From: Actinopolyspora alba | Lineage (GTDB): Bacteria; Actinomycetota; Actinomycetes; Mycobacteriales; Pseudonocardiaceae | Assembly (NCBI RefSeq): GCF_900112765.1 | Contig: NZ_FOMZ01000009.1 | Location: 239,863-294,080, forward strand | DNA: 54,218 nt | Direction: 5' to 3' | In this document: positions 25,772 to 34,774 of the stretch, piece by piece | Layout of the letters: the number at the start of each line of letters is the position of its first letter | Position numbering within the stretch: the stretch's first letter is position 1 | Position numbers and translations under genes: made by a program | The notes under the pieces: model-generated | The model's input: the letters and a program-made list of their open reading frames with translations, nothing else | The model's database searches: none | Told to the model about the DNA's origin: nothing

Positions 25772-28700
25772 TCAGCCGCGGGGTCCGGCCCCGAAGTAGT
25801 TCGGGTGCTTCTCGACGATCGCGAACCAGTCGGCATCGGCCGGGAAGCGAAGTACGTCCCAGCCGAGGTCGATGAGCCGGTCCTCGGCTTCTCGATCACG
25901 CTGCGACACGTTCTCGTACTCGTGCACCGGACCGTCGACGAACACGGCCAGGCTCACGTTCTGCCTCTTGTAGACGAAGTCCGGCTTGGCCAAGGCATCG
26001 GTGATCATCTTCTGGGTGTCGTCGGGCAGCCGGAGCCCGTTCTCCTTCAGGAAGGCCATGAAGCGGGCCTCGAGGTTCGTCTCGGTCTGCTCGGACAGCC
26101 GCTCGAGTTGGTCGGTGCGGCTCTCACCGGCCCCGGTCTCGAGCGTGGTGGCCGAAGCGAGTCGCACCAGCACCGCGGCGATCGTGTGGCGGTCGAGCTT
26201 GCCGTGGACGATCTGGTTGCTGTACGAGAGCAGGCAGTCGTAGCAGCCCTTCCCGCAGGGCCGGTCCGCATCCGGACCACCGAGATCGTTGCCGTGCTCG
26301 TCGAAGTGGCAGAGCTGCAGAGCGGTCTTGGCCGCCGTGGCCAGAGCGTCACGGTCGGCCTGCATCCGCCGGAGCACACCCGCACCGCCCTCGGCGGCTT
26401 CGGTGAACAGCATCCGATCGCGCGGCCCCTCGTCGGGCGGCAGTAGTTCGCTGGTGAGCTCGTTGTCCTCGAGCTCGAAGGCAGCGGCGATGCCCCGTTC
26501 CAGGGCGTACATCAACGACAGCGCCACCGGCTCCTCCAGCGGCCTGTCGAGTTTGAACACCATGATGTTGCGGCGGTCCTCGACGTACGGGATGACGCGC
26601 TTCCTGCGGCGCCTCTCGTGACCCTCCTCGTCGACCACGCGCATCTCGCCGGAATCCCCGGACGCCTCGTCGGCCTGGCGCTCGTTCAGCCAACGACCGT
26701 CATCCGGGTCCAGCCAGAACCCGTCCGGCTCGTTCTCCTTGGCGCGCAACCGGCCGACGTTGGTGATCCGCACAGTCGCCGAGTCCCCGTAGCTCAGCGT
26801 CGCCAGCCGGCCGGAATCGTCCGAGACGATCGCATCCCGTCGACCGGGGCGATCCCCGTGATCCTGGAAGCGGTAGGAGGTCACCAGGCGGAAACCGGCG
26901 CGGCGGCGCTCCTCCTCGTCCGACGAGATGCGCTCGCGACGCTTCGTGTACACCGTGTGCAAGCGAAGAAGCCCTTCGGTCCGCTCCGCCAACCGCTCGC
27001 CGCACAGTTCACACTTCTCCGCCTGCTCGCGGGCGTCGTGGAAGTAGCCGCAGGAGCCGCAACGCCGCGCGGCGCTCGTCTCGACGTCACCACTGGAGTC
27101 GGCGGGCAGTTGGATCCGGGTGACCTGGTAGCGCGCCCCCTCGTGGTAGACCAGCGCGCCCGGGCCGAACTCGCGGATCGCCAGGAACCGCGGCCGCTGC
27201 AGGTAGTCGCCGTCGTTGAAGCGCCGTGCGTTGTGGGGAATGTAGGCGGCCAGCGGCAACCGGGGGAACGAATAGCCGGGCAGGAATCCTTCACCGGCCA
27301 GGTAGCGGTAGGGGTTGAAGTCCGACAGGACCGACCTGCTCTCCGCGCTCTCGTTCTTGAGCAGGTTCAGCTGGGTCTCGGCCTCCCGCCGCCTCGTCGT
27401 GGCGGTCTTGCGGTCCTTCTCCGACAGGGTGTGGTCGAGTACTCGGCGGTTCTGCTCGGCCTGATCTTGCACGGCCGCCTGGTACAGCTCCCGCCACCGC
27501 CCGAAGGCCCGATCGAAGTTGTCCGGGGCGGTGCGCACGGTCGTCTCGATCCACTGGGGATCCCACCAGGTCGTGCCGGTGAACCGCTCGATCAGCTGCC
27601 CGAACACCTCGCGCGCCGCCTCGAGCGCCCTGCGCTGGGCATCGTGATCGCGGATCGCGTTGGCGACCTCCTCGTGCAACTCCAGACTCGGGTCCGGACG
27701 CCCGGACTCCTCGCTGTCCGAGATGTCGATGATGCGCGGAATCGCCGCACCGAGTTTCACACCGGTCTCAGCCAGCCAGATCGCCTGCACGTGAGAGCGA
27801 ACCAGATCCTCGTTGGCGAGATCCAACCGTGGCGCGGCCACGGTTCCGGAGACCATCCGATCCGAGTGGCGGAAGTAGTACTGGTCGTGGCTGTTGCCGG
27901 TGGCGCAGTAGGTCGTGACCAACGCCGGCTGCCCGGAACGGCCCGCGCGGCCACTGCGCTGCGCGTAGTTGGCCGGTGTGGGCGGCACGTTGCGCATGAG
28001 CACGGCGTTGAGCTGCGCGATGTCGACCCCGAGCTCCATCGTGGGGGAGCAGTAGAGCAGCTTGAGATCGCCGTTGCGGAAATCGCCCTCGCGGTTCTCC
28101 CGCTCGACGGGATCGATCTGGGCGGTGTGCTCCTTGGCCATCATGCCCGCGAGGTCCTGCGCGGTCTTGCAGTAGAGATCGCGGAAGAACGTGTTCACCT
28201 TCGGCCCGTCGCCGCTGGCGTACGTGCGGCTCAGCGGGTCGTGCACACCGGTCGTGCCCGAACCGGCCTGCCAGACGAGCGCGCGGGCGGAGATGCGGTA
28301 GCCGGTGGCGGTCGTCGCACGCTTGCGATACCGGCGGGCGTACTCGGGTCGAGTGGCGACCTTGACCAGGATCTCCGCGCCGGTCAGTGTTTCCAGCAGG
28401 TCGGTGATGATCTGCTGGGTCTCGTCGACGGAAGCGCCCTTGAAGTGAGCCCGCCGCAGATACTTGCCGAACTTGGCGCGGCCGGACAGGAACAGGCCCG
28501 CGCGGTCCATCCCCGGGGCAGAGCTGCGCGGATAGGCGGTGCCGATCGCCGGACGGTCGTTGTTCGACAGCACCCACGGCGGGACGAGTCGCTCCTCACT
28601 GGCGCGCTGCAGGTTCTCGAACTCGTCCCGGAACACCTGCACGTCGATGGCCAGCTCGCGCCGCATGTGGTCCAGCAGCACGCGCATGATCTCTTTGCGC

Positions 28701-31700
28701 TGCTGCGGGTCCGCGTAGCGCAGGCGGTCGTGCGTTCCGCTCCACCGGGAATCCTGCTCGGCCAGCCAGTCGAGGTCCTCGTAGTCGATCCGTAGCAGCC
28801 CGGTCTGCTCCAGGTTCGGCATCGTCACGCGCCAGCCGCGCTGCAGGTCGATGTAGAGCCGGAAGGCGATGACATCGCGCAGCGTCTTCGCGGCGTTGCG
28901 CGCCAGCGACGGCGGCATGTCGCTCGTGCCGGTGTAGTCGGCGACGTCCAGTCCCATGGCGTTCGTGACCCGCGCGGCCAGTTCCTCGTGGCGGAGACCT
29001 TCCGCGCCGGCATCCCGCACGGCCCGGTACAGCGCGCCGCGCAGCTGGGTCACCTGAACGAAGTCGTTGAAGTGACCGGACTGAAGAGCGGCGTCCTGCC
29101 GGTTGTCGATGAACGTCAGCAGCTTGCGTGCTTCGCGATCGAGAGCGTGCGCCTGTTGCAGCGACCGGACGATCGCGGCCGACACGAGCGAGGTCGCCGA
29201 GGAACGCCCCTCCTGGGCGAGAGTGGCGAGCTTGGCAAAGTCCTGCCCCCGCACCTGCTCGTAGGTGACACCGCAGTGCAAGCAGAAGCCGAACGGTGCC
29301 GGGATGAACGTGGCATCGAGTTCCCCGTGCCCCTCGTTGCCGAGCGCGTCGACCGTGACGGCCTTGGGCAGGCGCTTGCGGTACGAGTCGCGAACGGTCG
29401 AATAGCCGTGCTGGTCCTGGTCCAGCCACGAGTCGGGCAGACGCTTGTCGTCGACGGCCTCCTGGATCGTGCTCGGCCATTTCCCGATGTAGAGGTATCC
29501 CTCCTGGGACTGTCCTCCGGAGATCGTGGCATCCAGGCGAGGTTCATAGACGATGCTTCCTTCGGTCTCCGGTTTGCGCCACACGGTGAGGTATTCCTGC
29601 CCGCACTCGCGGCAGAACGCGGTCGGCAGCAGGATCTTGCCGTTCGATCCCGGCAGAACCCGCTGATAGTCGCGGGTGTGGTAGCGCTCGCTCGGCTCTT
29701 CGAGGGTGACGTAGACGGTGTCGCCCTTGGACAGGAACTGGTGCAGCCGGAAGGCGAACAGCGGTCGTCCGGTTACGGGATGCGAGGCTTGGGACCCGGC
29801 TTCGAGGGTGCGGCGGATCGCGCTCGTGCACTCCTGCTCGGACAGGCCGCTGGAGACGGCCAGCTCCTTGGCGGTGTCCTCGATCCGCGACGGTCGCTGT
29901 CGCACGACGCGGCCGGAACTGTCCGTGGTGAGGCCGAAGCGGGTCTCGATCCAGCGGGCGAGCGGGTCTTTGACGAGTTCCGAATAGGCCAGCGGGGGTG
30001 CGGACTCGAGACGAGCGGCCGGTGGCTCCTCGGGGGGTTCCTCGGTAGCGCGCTGGAGAGTCTCGCCGATGACGTTGTCCGGACTGACCTCGGTGCCGAA
30101 GATGGTCGTCGCCACGTTCGCGACCAGCTTCCGCTGGTCGGCGAAGGTGCCCTCGGTCGACATCGTCGCCGACGTCCCCACACACTGCATGAGGTCGCTG
30201 CCGCAGGCCTCGCGGAGACGACGGATCAGCAGCGAGACGTCGGCTCCTTGCCGACCGCGATAGGTGTGCAGCTCGTCGAAGACGAGGAAGTCCAGCCCCT
30301 TGGCCATCCTGATCAACGACTTGCGGTCGTCGGGCCGAGTGAGCATCAGCTCGAGCATCACGTAGTTGGTCAGCAGGATGTCTGGCGGGTTCTTCCGGAT
30401 CTCCTCGCGGGTCTCCTCGCTCTCCTGTCCGGTGTACCGCGCGAAGGTGACCGGTTCGTGGCCGTTGCCGTAGCCGTGGCGCAGGAACTTCTCGAGTTCG
30501 TTGAGCTGGCTGTTGGCCAGCGCGTTCATCGGATACACGATGATCGCGCGGACCCGCTTGTGGCCGTTCGCGGACTCGCGTTGCCGATCCCGCAGCACCT
30601 TGTCCACGATCGGCACGATGTACGCGAGGGACTTGCCGGACCCCGTCCCTGTCGTGAGCACATACGAGGCGCCGGTCCGCGCCGCCTCGATCGCGTCGCG
30701 CTGGTGCTGATGCAGGGTGATCGGCTTTCCGTTGCAGGTCGTGCTGTCCTCGGATTTTCCGGACCGGAAGATGCGCGTGCACTCTTCGTGCAGGACTCCG
30801 GCCTGTGCCAGCTCGAGAACGGTCCCGCCGGAGGCGAAGAACGGGTTCAGCGACACCCACGGGTCGGGCCACTGCTTCTTGGAATCGAGCTCCTCGTCGA
30901 CGAATTCGGCGATGCGTTCGTCCCGGATGACCGTGCCGCTCTTGGTGAACTCGCGGTACTCCCTGATGAGGTCATCGTGGATGCCGAAGACATCCATCAC
31001 CGAACTCGACGCAGGTCGGCCCGTGTGCTCGCCGTCACCCGTGGACGTCGCCGTGACGGCAGGAGCGGGGTGATGGCGTGGCGCGAACTCGTCCCATCCC
31101 GGCAGTGCCGGGTCCGTACCGGTCCAGGTCAGCAGGTCGTCGCGAACCGCAGTGGCGTCGATCGGGCGATTCGCGGGGTCCTTCTCCAGCAGGTGCTCGA
31201 TCAGGCGCGGCAACCCCGCGGGGAGGTCAGAGCGCTGGGGAGCGAGTGGAGGTACCTCGTCGTTCTTGTGCTTCTCTCCGAGTTCCTGGGCATTGTTGCT
31301 GTAGAACGGCGGAACCCCGACCAGGAGCTCGTACAGGACGCAGCCGAGGGCGTAGAGATCCGCGGCCGGTAACACCTTGGACGAGCTGAACTGCTCGGGC
31401 GCCATGTAGCGCGCGGTGCCGATCGTGACTCCAGTGCTGGTGATCCTGTCCTGGTCCGCGGTGTCGAAGATCCGACCGACGCCGAAGTCCAGGACCTTGA
31501 CCTGGCCGCCGCGGAGGAGCATCAGGTTTGACGGCTTGAGGTCGCGGTGCACGATCTCCTTGTCGTGTGCGGCCGCCAGTCCGTCGGCGATCTGTGCTCC
31601 GATCGCGGCCACCCACGGGACCGGCACCTGCGGATGATCGTCGATGAGATCGCGCAGCGCGCGTCCCTCCAGGTACTCCATGGCGAGGTAGGGCAGGTCG

Positions 31701-31981
31701 GTGTCGTCGACGCCGCCCGCGACGATCCGTGCGAGGCTGGGATGGGCACCCAGCTGGTTCATGATCGTGATCTCGCGCTTGAATCGTTTGACCAGTGACG
31801 CGTCCGTGCCGGCGGCGTTGCTCAAGCGGTGCTGCAGGATCAGCTTGAGCGCGACAGTCCTGTCGGGGGAGTCGGGCGCCGCCTCAAGGTCCTCCGCGCG
31901 GTGCACTTCGCCCATGTTTCCTCGGCCGATCGGCCCGAGGATGCGGAATCGTCCCGCCACGGTTTCCGGCGTTGGTGGCAC
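25772..31981 (-). CDS. Ser/Thr kinase - SF2 helicase - DUF1998 - nuclease-like fusion
   Basis: 2069 residues from GTG 31981 (GGAGGG six bases upstream). Residues 11-290 are a complete Hanks-type kinase: GRGNMGEVH glycine loop, Lys46 in VALKL, HRDLKPSN (145-152), DFG (165-167) and APE (194-196). From about 420 comes a DEAD/DEAH motor: Walker A TGTGSGKS (444-451), DELH (569-572), GTSATMS, then ELGVDIAQLNAVLMRN and QRSGRAGR (about 1340). A Zn ribbon CGSCGYF…CELCGE follows, then a DUF1998 region ending in CGKGCYDCLLSYSN (about 1910). The last ~90 residues (KPDFVYKRQNVSLAVFVDGP, DRLIDLGWDVLRF) look like a Vsr/DUF559 nuclease fold. The helicase-DUF1998 part resembles DrmA/DrmB, DruE and MrfA. The kinase recalls PglW. 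I know of no standard defence gene with this whole order. Confidence 0.85.
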   Translation of the reverse strand: MPPTPETVAGRFRILGPIGRGNMGEVHRAEDLEAAPDSPDRTVALKLILQHRLSNAAGTDASLVKRFKREITIMNQLGAHPSLARIVAGGVDDTDLPYLAMEYLEGRALRDLIDDHPQVPVPWVAAIGAQIADGLAAAHDKEIVHRDLKPSNLMLLRGGQVKVLDFGVGRIFDTADQDRITSTGVTIGTARYMAPEQFSSSKVLPAADLYALGCVLYELLVGVPPFYSNNAQELGEKHKNDEVPPLAPQRSDLPAGLPRLIEHLLEKDPANRPIDATAVRDDLLTWTGTDPALPGWDEFAPRHHPAPAVTATSTGDGEHTGRPASSSVMDVFGIHDDLIREYREFTKSGTVIRDERIAEFVDEELDSKKQWPDPWVSLNPFFASGGTVLELAQAGVLHEECTRIFRSGKSEDSTTCNGKPITLHQHQRDAIEAARTGASYVLTTGTGSGKSLAYIVPIVDKVLRDRQRESANGHKRVRAIIVYPMNALANSQLNELEKFLRHGYGNGHEPVTFARYTGQESEETREEIRKNPPDILLTNYVMLELMLTRPDDRKSLIRMAKGLDFLVFDELHTYRGRQGADVSLLIRRLREACGSDLMQCVGTSATMSTEGTFADQRKLVANVATTIFGTEVSPDNVIGETLQRATEEPPEEPPAARLESAPPLAYSELVKDPLARWIETRFGLTTDSSGRVVRQRPSRIEDTAKELAVSSGLSEQECTSAIRRTLEAGSQASHPVTGRPLFAFRLHQFLSKGDTVYVTLEEPSERYHTRDYQRVLPGSNGKILLPTAFCRECGQEYLTVWRKPETEGSIVYEPRLDATISGGQSQEGYLYIGKWPSTIQEAVDDKRLPDSWLDQDQHGYSTVRDSYRKRLPKAVTVDALGNEGHGELDATFIPAPFGFCLHCGVTYEQVRGQDFAKLATLAQEGRSSATSLVSAAIVRSLQQAHALDREARKLLTFIDNRQDAALQSGHFNDFVQVTQLRGALYRAVRDAGAEGLRHEELAARVTNAMGLDVADYTGTSDMPPSLARNAAKTLRDVIAFRLYIDLQRGWRVTMPNLEQTGLLRIDYEDLDWLAEQDSRWSGTHDRLRYADPQQRKEIMRVLLDHMRRELAIDVQVFRDEFENLQRASEERLVPPWVLSNNDRPAIGTAYPRSSAPGMDRAGLFLSGRAKFGKYLRRAHFKGASVDETQQIITDLLETLTGAEILVKVATRPEYARRYRKRATTATGYRISARALVWQAGSGTTGVHDPLSRTYASGDGPKVNTFFRDLYCKTAQDLAGMMAKEHTAQIDPVERENREGDFRNGDLKLLYCSPTMELGVDIAQLNAVLMRNVPPTPANYAQRSGRAGRSGQPALVTTYCATGNSHDQYYFRHSDRMVSGTVAAPRLDLANEDLVRSHVQAIWLAETGVKLGAAIPRIIDISDSEESGRPDPSLELHEEVANAIRDHDAQRRALEAAREVFGQLIERFTGTTWWDPQWIETTVRTAPDNFDRAFGRWRELYQAAVQDQAEQNRRVLDHTLSEKDRKTATTRRREAETQLNLLKNESAESRSVLSDFNPYRYLAGEGFLPGYSFPRLPLAAYIPHNARRFNDGDYLQRPRFLAIREFGPGALVYHEGARYQVTRIQLPADSSGDVETSAARRCGSCGYFHDAREQAEKCELCGERLAERTEGLLRLHTVYTKRRERISSDEEERRRAGFRLVTSYRFQDHGDRPGRRDAIVSDDSGRLATLSYGDSATVRITNVGRLRAKENEPDGFWLDPDDGRWLNERQADEASGDSGEMRVVDEEGHERRRRKRVIPYVEDRRNIMVFKLDRPLEEPVALSLMYALERGIAAAFELEDNELTSELLPPDEGPRDRMLFTEAAEGGAGVLRRMQADRDALATAAKTALQLCHFDEHGNDLGGPDADRPCGKGCYDCLLSYSNQIVHGKLDRHTIAAVLVRLASATTLETGAGESRTDQLERLSEQTETNLEARFMAFLKENGLRLPDDTQKMITDALAKPDFVYKRQNVSLAVFVDGPVHEYENVSQRDREAEDRLIDLGWDVLRFPADADWFAIVEKHPNYFGAGPRG

Positions 31982-32039
31982 GCTAACCCTCCAGCGTCAT
32001 GATCGCCCAAACCTTCCCACGCTTCGTGCAGCGGGACCG

Positions 32040-32116
32040 TACGGTGGGTGATGATAGTTGACGCAGACAGGTTAACGGTAGGTCTGTTTGTTAACGAAGT
32101 CAACACAAACTTGTGT
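32040..32116 (-). promoter_or_regulatory. Putative control region of the kinase-helicase operon
   Basis: An AT-rich stretch upstream of the GTG at 31981. It holds the 14-base palindrome ACACAA-AC-TTGTGT (32103-32116) and GTTAAC elements at about 32071 and 32090. These are candidate operator sites for a repressor. No promoter hexamers can be assigned with confidence. Confidence 0.35.
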
Positions 32117-32369
32117 AGCGGGGATATGAGTGTGATTCCACGGAGTGGCTTCCACCCGCAGCACTACCGGTACTCGGACCACGACATGACCAGGTGATCT
32201 GACTCGGCTTCGGCCAGCTGTGGAGATTCCAAATCCGGACACGGTCGGATGTGCCGTGCCACTCTCGCTTGCCCTTCGCCTTCCGAAGCGGGGGAGCGGC
32301 TGCGGGGGCGACAGGTTGCTCCGCGCGCAGGCGTGATCCATGCAGGGGGGGCGTGGGTGATGGATGAGT

Positions 32370-32775
32370 TGTCGCGTCGGTTGGTGCTGGACGAGTGGTT
32401 ATGGCGTTGTTCGAGCCGTTGATGCCGCAGGTGGGGGTGCGCCCGCAGGGTGGTGAGCCGGGACCTGGCGGAGGTGCGGGCGGTGTTGGCTGCGATCGTG
32501 GAGGCGGCCAGCGTCCGTGAGCGAAGAGGGGCTGGCTGGCCGGGCCGAGTACCACTGAGCACGGAAAACCCGGCAGCACGATCCACATCCCCATGGAACA
32601 GGGTGGCACTCCTGTGTTGGTGGGGGTTCTCGGCGGCCACTTCACCACGACAGCTACGCGTTGACCCCCTCTCGGGTAATGCCGGTGGGCCCGTCGCACG
32701 CTACGGCGACCACGTCGCCCTCTTCCGCGCCCTCGCTGCCGCACTGACCTGCTGGAGAACTCACCAAATGAGACA
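32370..32775 (+). pseudogene. Decayed IS5-family transposase
   Basis: Two anchors of an IS5-type transposase are readable. Near the left, ALFEPLMPQVGVRPQGG matches the conserved start (L-F-E-P-L-x-P). At the right, RYGDHVALFRALAAALTCWR matches the usual end (hydrophobic helix closing with CWR). The DDE core between them is missing or scrambled and the frame breaks more than once. No intact terminal repeats are seen. It separates the defence island from the following operon, so one or both may have arrived by insertion. Confidence 0.5.
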
Positions 32776-32779
32776 CGGT

Positions 32780-34774
32780 CTAAGCGGCGGACTCGATGCC
32801 GAAGGGAACCGGGTTGCTCCGCTGCGTCGCGGCGGTGTCGCGTTGGATCCATGCTTTGCCCTCGGCGGAGATTCCTTCCAGGACGTGGAGGGCGTGCGTG
32901 AATCCGGTGGCGTCGAGGCTGATCCGGGACAGGCCCGGTTCGTCAGGACTGGCCGGTTCGAAGTTCCGCTCGGGTTCGGTGACTTCGATGGTGCGGGAGG
33001 GACCGTTGCTCAGGGTCAGCTCCAGCGTGTACTTGTAGTCGCCGGATTCGACCACGCGGAGCGATGAGACGGCGTCGAAGCGGAAGTGCCCGCGTTCGTT
33101 GCCGTGGAAGGTTCCGTGCTCGACGTCGAGCTGCTTGGCCAGCTCCCGCACCCCTTCAGCGGTGATCAGGAACAGTTGGAGGTCGTACTTCGAGTAGCGC
33201 CACGGACCGCCGTTGACGCGTGCTCGCTTGCAGCTCTTCGCCGGGGTTTGCACGATCGTGTGAGCGGTGATGTCGCGCCAGGCGAGGCGGTAGTGGCGCA
33301 GCGCCTCGTCGACGAGTAGGGCTCGATCGCATTCCAGCCAGGTCTCCATCTCCTCATCAGTGGGGCAGGTGGCGGCCAGCTTGTCTTTCCACCGCTGGTA
33401 CGCGGTTTGGCGAGCTTCCAGCGTGCGTTCGTGCTCTTGATCCTCCTCGGCGAATCGTCGGCGTTCACCGAGGATGTAGCACCAGCGAAACGTGGCGACG
33501 CGGCCGCTTATCACCGCGATGAGCACGCCGGCCAGCGCCGACAACGGGGCCGTCCGTACGGCCGCATCGACGACGGCACAAGCCGCGAGGACACCGACCA
33601 CGAGTGCGGACAGGCACCAAGCTCGTGTGGACAGGGGCGTCCGGTACTGCTGCCGGTAGGAGAACAGGGTGTTCTCACACCACTGTTTCCGAACATCGAG
33701 GATCAGGTGCCGGATGAGCCACCTGACCCGGCCGACCTGGATTCTGCTTTCGCGGTACAGCTCGACGACTTCGTTGCGCAGCGTGGTGCGGATGCCCCTG
33801 GTCTCGGCCAGCCAGCCCGAGCGGTCCACGCCCCTGGGCGCGTACTTGTGGGCGTAGTACTGGAAGGCGTGATCGACCTGGTTGGCGAACCCCGAACCGG
33901 GTGCCGCGTGGGCGGCGACTTCGCCCGCGTGCTCGCGTTCCTTGGCGCGGAGGCGTTGTGTGCGGTATCGCCACTCGAATCCCGTCCTGGCCGCGAGCGC
34001 TCCGACCGCCAACGTCATCGAGTAAGCGATTACTGATATCGCTGTCGGGCGTTGCAGCAGAATCCAACCGAGACTTCCCAGGGCTCCGGCGAGCAGTGCG
34101 CTCGCGAGGACGGCGCGAAGCCAGTGCTGGGGAGTGGCACCGTTCGGGTCAGGAGACTGGGCCCGCGGTGGGATCGGCTCGGGCTGAAAGTAGGCCCACA
34201 CGCGGTTCTCGCGATTTCCGGCGTGCTGTCGCCGCTCGGCGGTGCGTCGGGTCTCCGCCCAGAGGCTGTCCTTCACCCCGCTGGTCAGGACGAGATCGCA
34301 GTGGCGCACGATCTGCTCGCGTTGTCGGGCGGGAAGGGACCGCAACTTTTCCAACGCCGGCGTGGGATCGCGGTCGGGGACGTCGAGATGGCCGAGTAGC
34401 TCGCACAGCGCTTCGAGCGCGCGTGTCCATTCGCTGTCCGGATACGTGGCGATGTGGTCGGGCAGCTCACCGAGCAGCCCTCGCTCCTCGGTGCTCAGTT
34501 CGCGGTACGAGCGCTTGCTGAGCAGGGCCAGGGCCCAGTAGAAGCGCACTGCGGCGCCGTCGTAGTCGCGGGCGATGGCTGCGTCGATCCACTCGCGGGC
34601 CCGCGATGGCACCCCGTTGTCCAGGTAGTTGACGCCGACCCGGTACTTCTGTTCGGGCGGGTCGTCGGAGGACACCATGTACACGTTGGAGTTGTGTACC
34701 CATTCGGCCTGGATCCCCACGCTGGAGCCGGATCCGGCGGTGTTGGTCGTGGTGGTGGTCTCGTTCCCCCTCAT
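32780..34774 (-). CDS. Four-helix membrane protein with GIQA motif (candidate effector)
   Basis: 664 residues, family not recognised. The N-terminus is Thr/Gly-rich and carries SSVGIQAEWVHNSNVYMV (17-34). Residues 43-130 look TPR-like (YRVGVNYLDNGVPSRAREWI… RFYWALALLSKRSY). Two membrane pairs are evident at about 219-240 with 246-263, and 386-406 with 409-428. The long loop between them and the C-terminal ~230 residues are charged. The C-terminal part (YSKYDLQLFLITAEGVREL… YKYTLELTLSNG) is strand-rich, perhaps PH-like. ATGA overlap couples it to the phosphorylase gene. A membrane-disrupting or membrane-sensing role in a conflict system is inferred, not shown. Confidence 0.6.
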   Translation of the reverse strand: MRGNETTTTTNTAGSGSSVGIQAEWVHNSNVYMVSSDDPPEQKYRVGVNYLDNGVPSRAREWIDAAIARDYDGAAVRFYWALALLSKRSYRELSTEERGLLGELPDHIATYPDSEWTRALEALCELLGHLDVPDRDPTPALEKLRSLPARQREQIVRHCDLVLTSGVKDSLWAETRRTAERRQHAGNRENRVWAYFQPEPIPPRAQSPDPNGATPQHWLRAVLASALLAGALGSLGWILLQRPTAISVIAYSMTLAVGALAARTGFEWRYRTQRLRAKEREHAGEVAAHAAPGSGFANQVDHAFQYYAHKYAPRGVDRSGWLAETRGIRTTLRNEVVELYRESRIQVGRVRWLIRHLILDVRKQWCENTLFSYRQQYRTPLSTRAWCLSALVVGVLAACAVVDAAVRTAPLSALAGVLIAVISGRVATFRWCYILGERRRFAEEDQEHERTLEARQTAYQRWKDKLAATCPTDEEMETWLECDRALLVDEALRHYRLAWRDITAHTIVQTPAKSCKRARVNGGPWRYSKYDLQLFLITAEGVRELAKQLDVEHGTFHGNERGHFRFDAVSSLRVVESGDYKYTLELTLSNGPSRTIEVTEPERNFEPASPDEPGLSRISLDATGFTHALHVLEGISAEGKAWIQRDTAATQRSNPVPFGIESAA

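Noticed and set aside
26618-31372. Two very long plus-strand frames opposite the kinase-helicase gene (725 and 794 residues)
   Set aside because: They are antisense shadows of a gene with strong third-position GC bias. No motif is visible and the minus strand has clear domains.
9839-31981. DrmC-type phospholipase-D nuclease or separate DrmA/DrmB genes
   Set aside because: No HxK…D motif protein was found. Helicase and DUF1998 occur only in the kinase fusion, so I did not call a standard DISARM.
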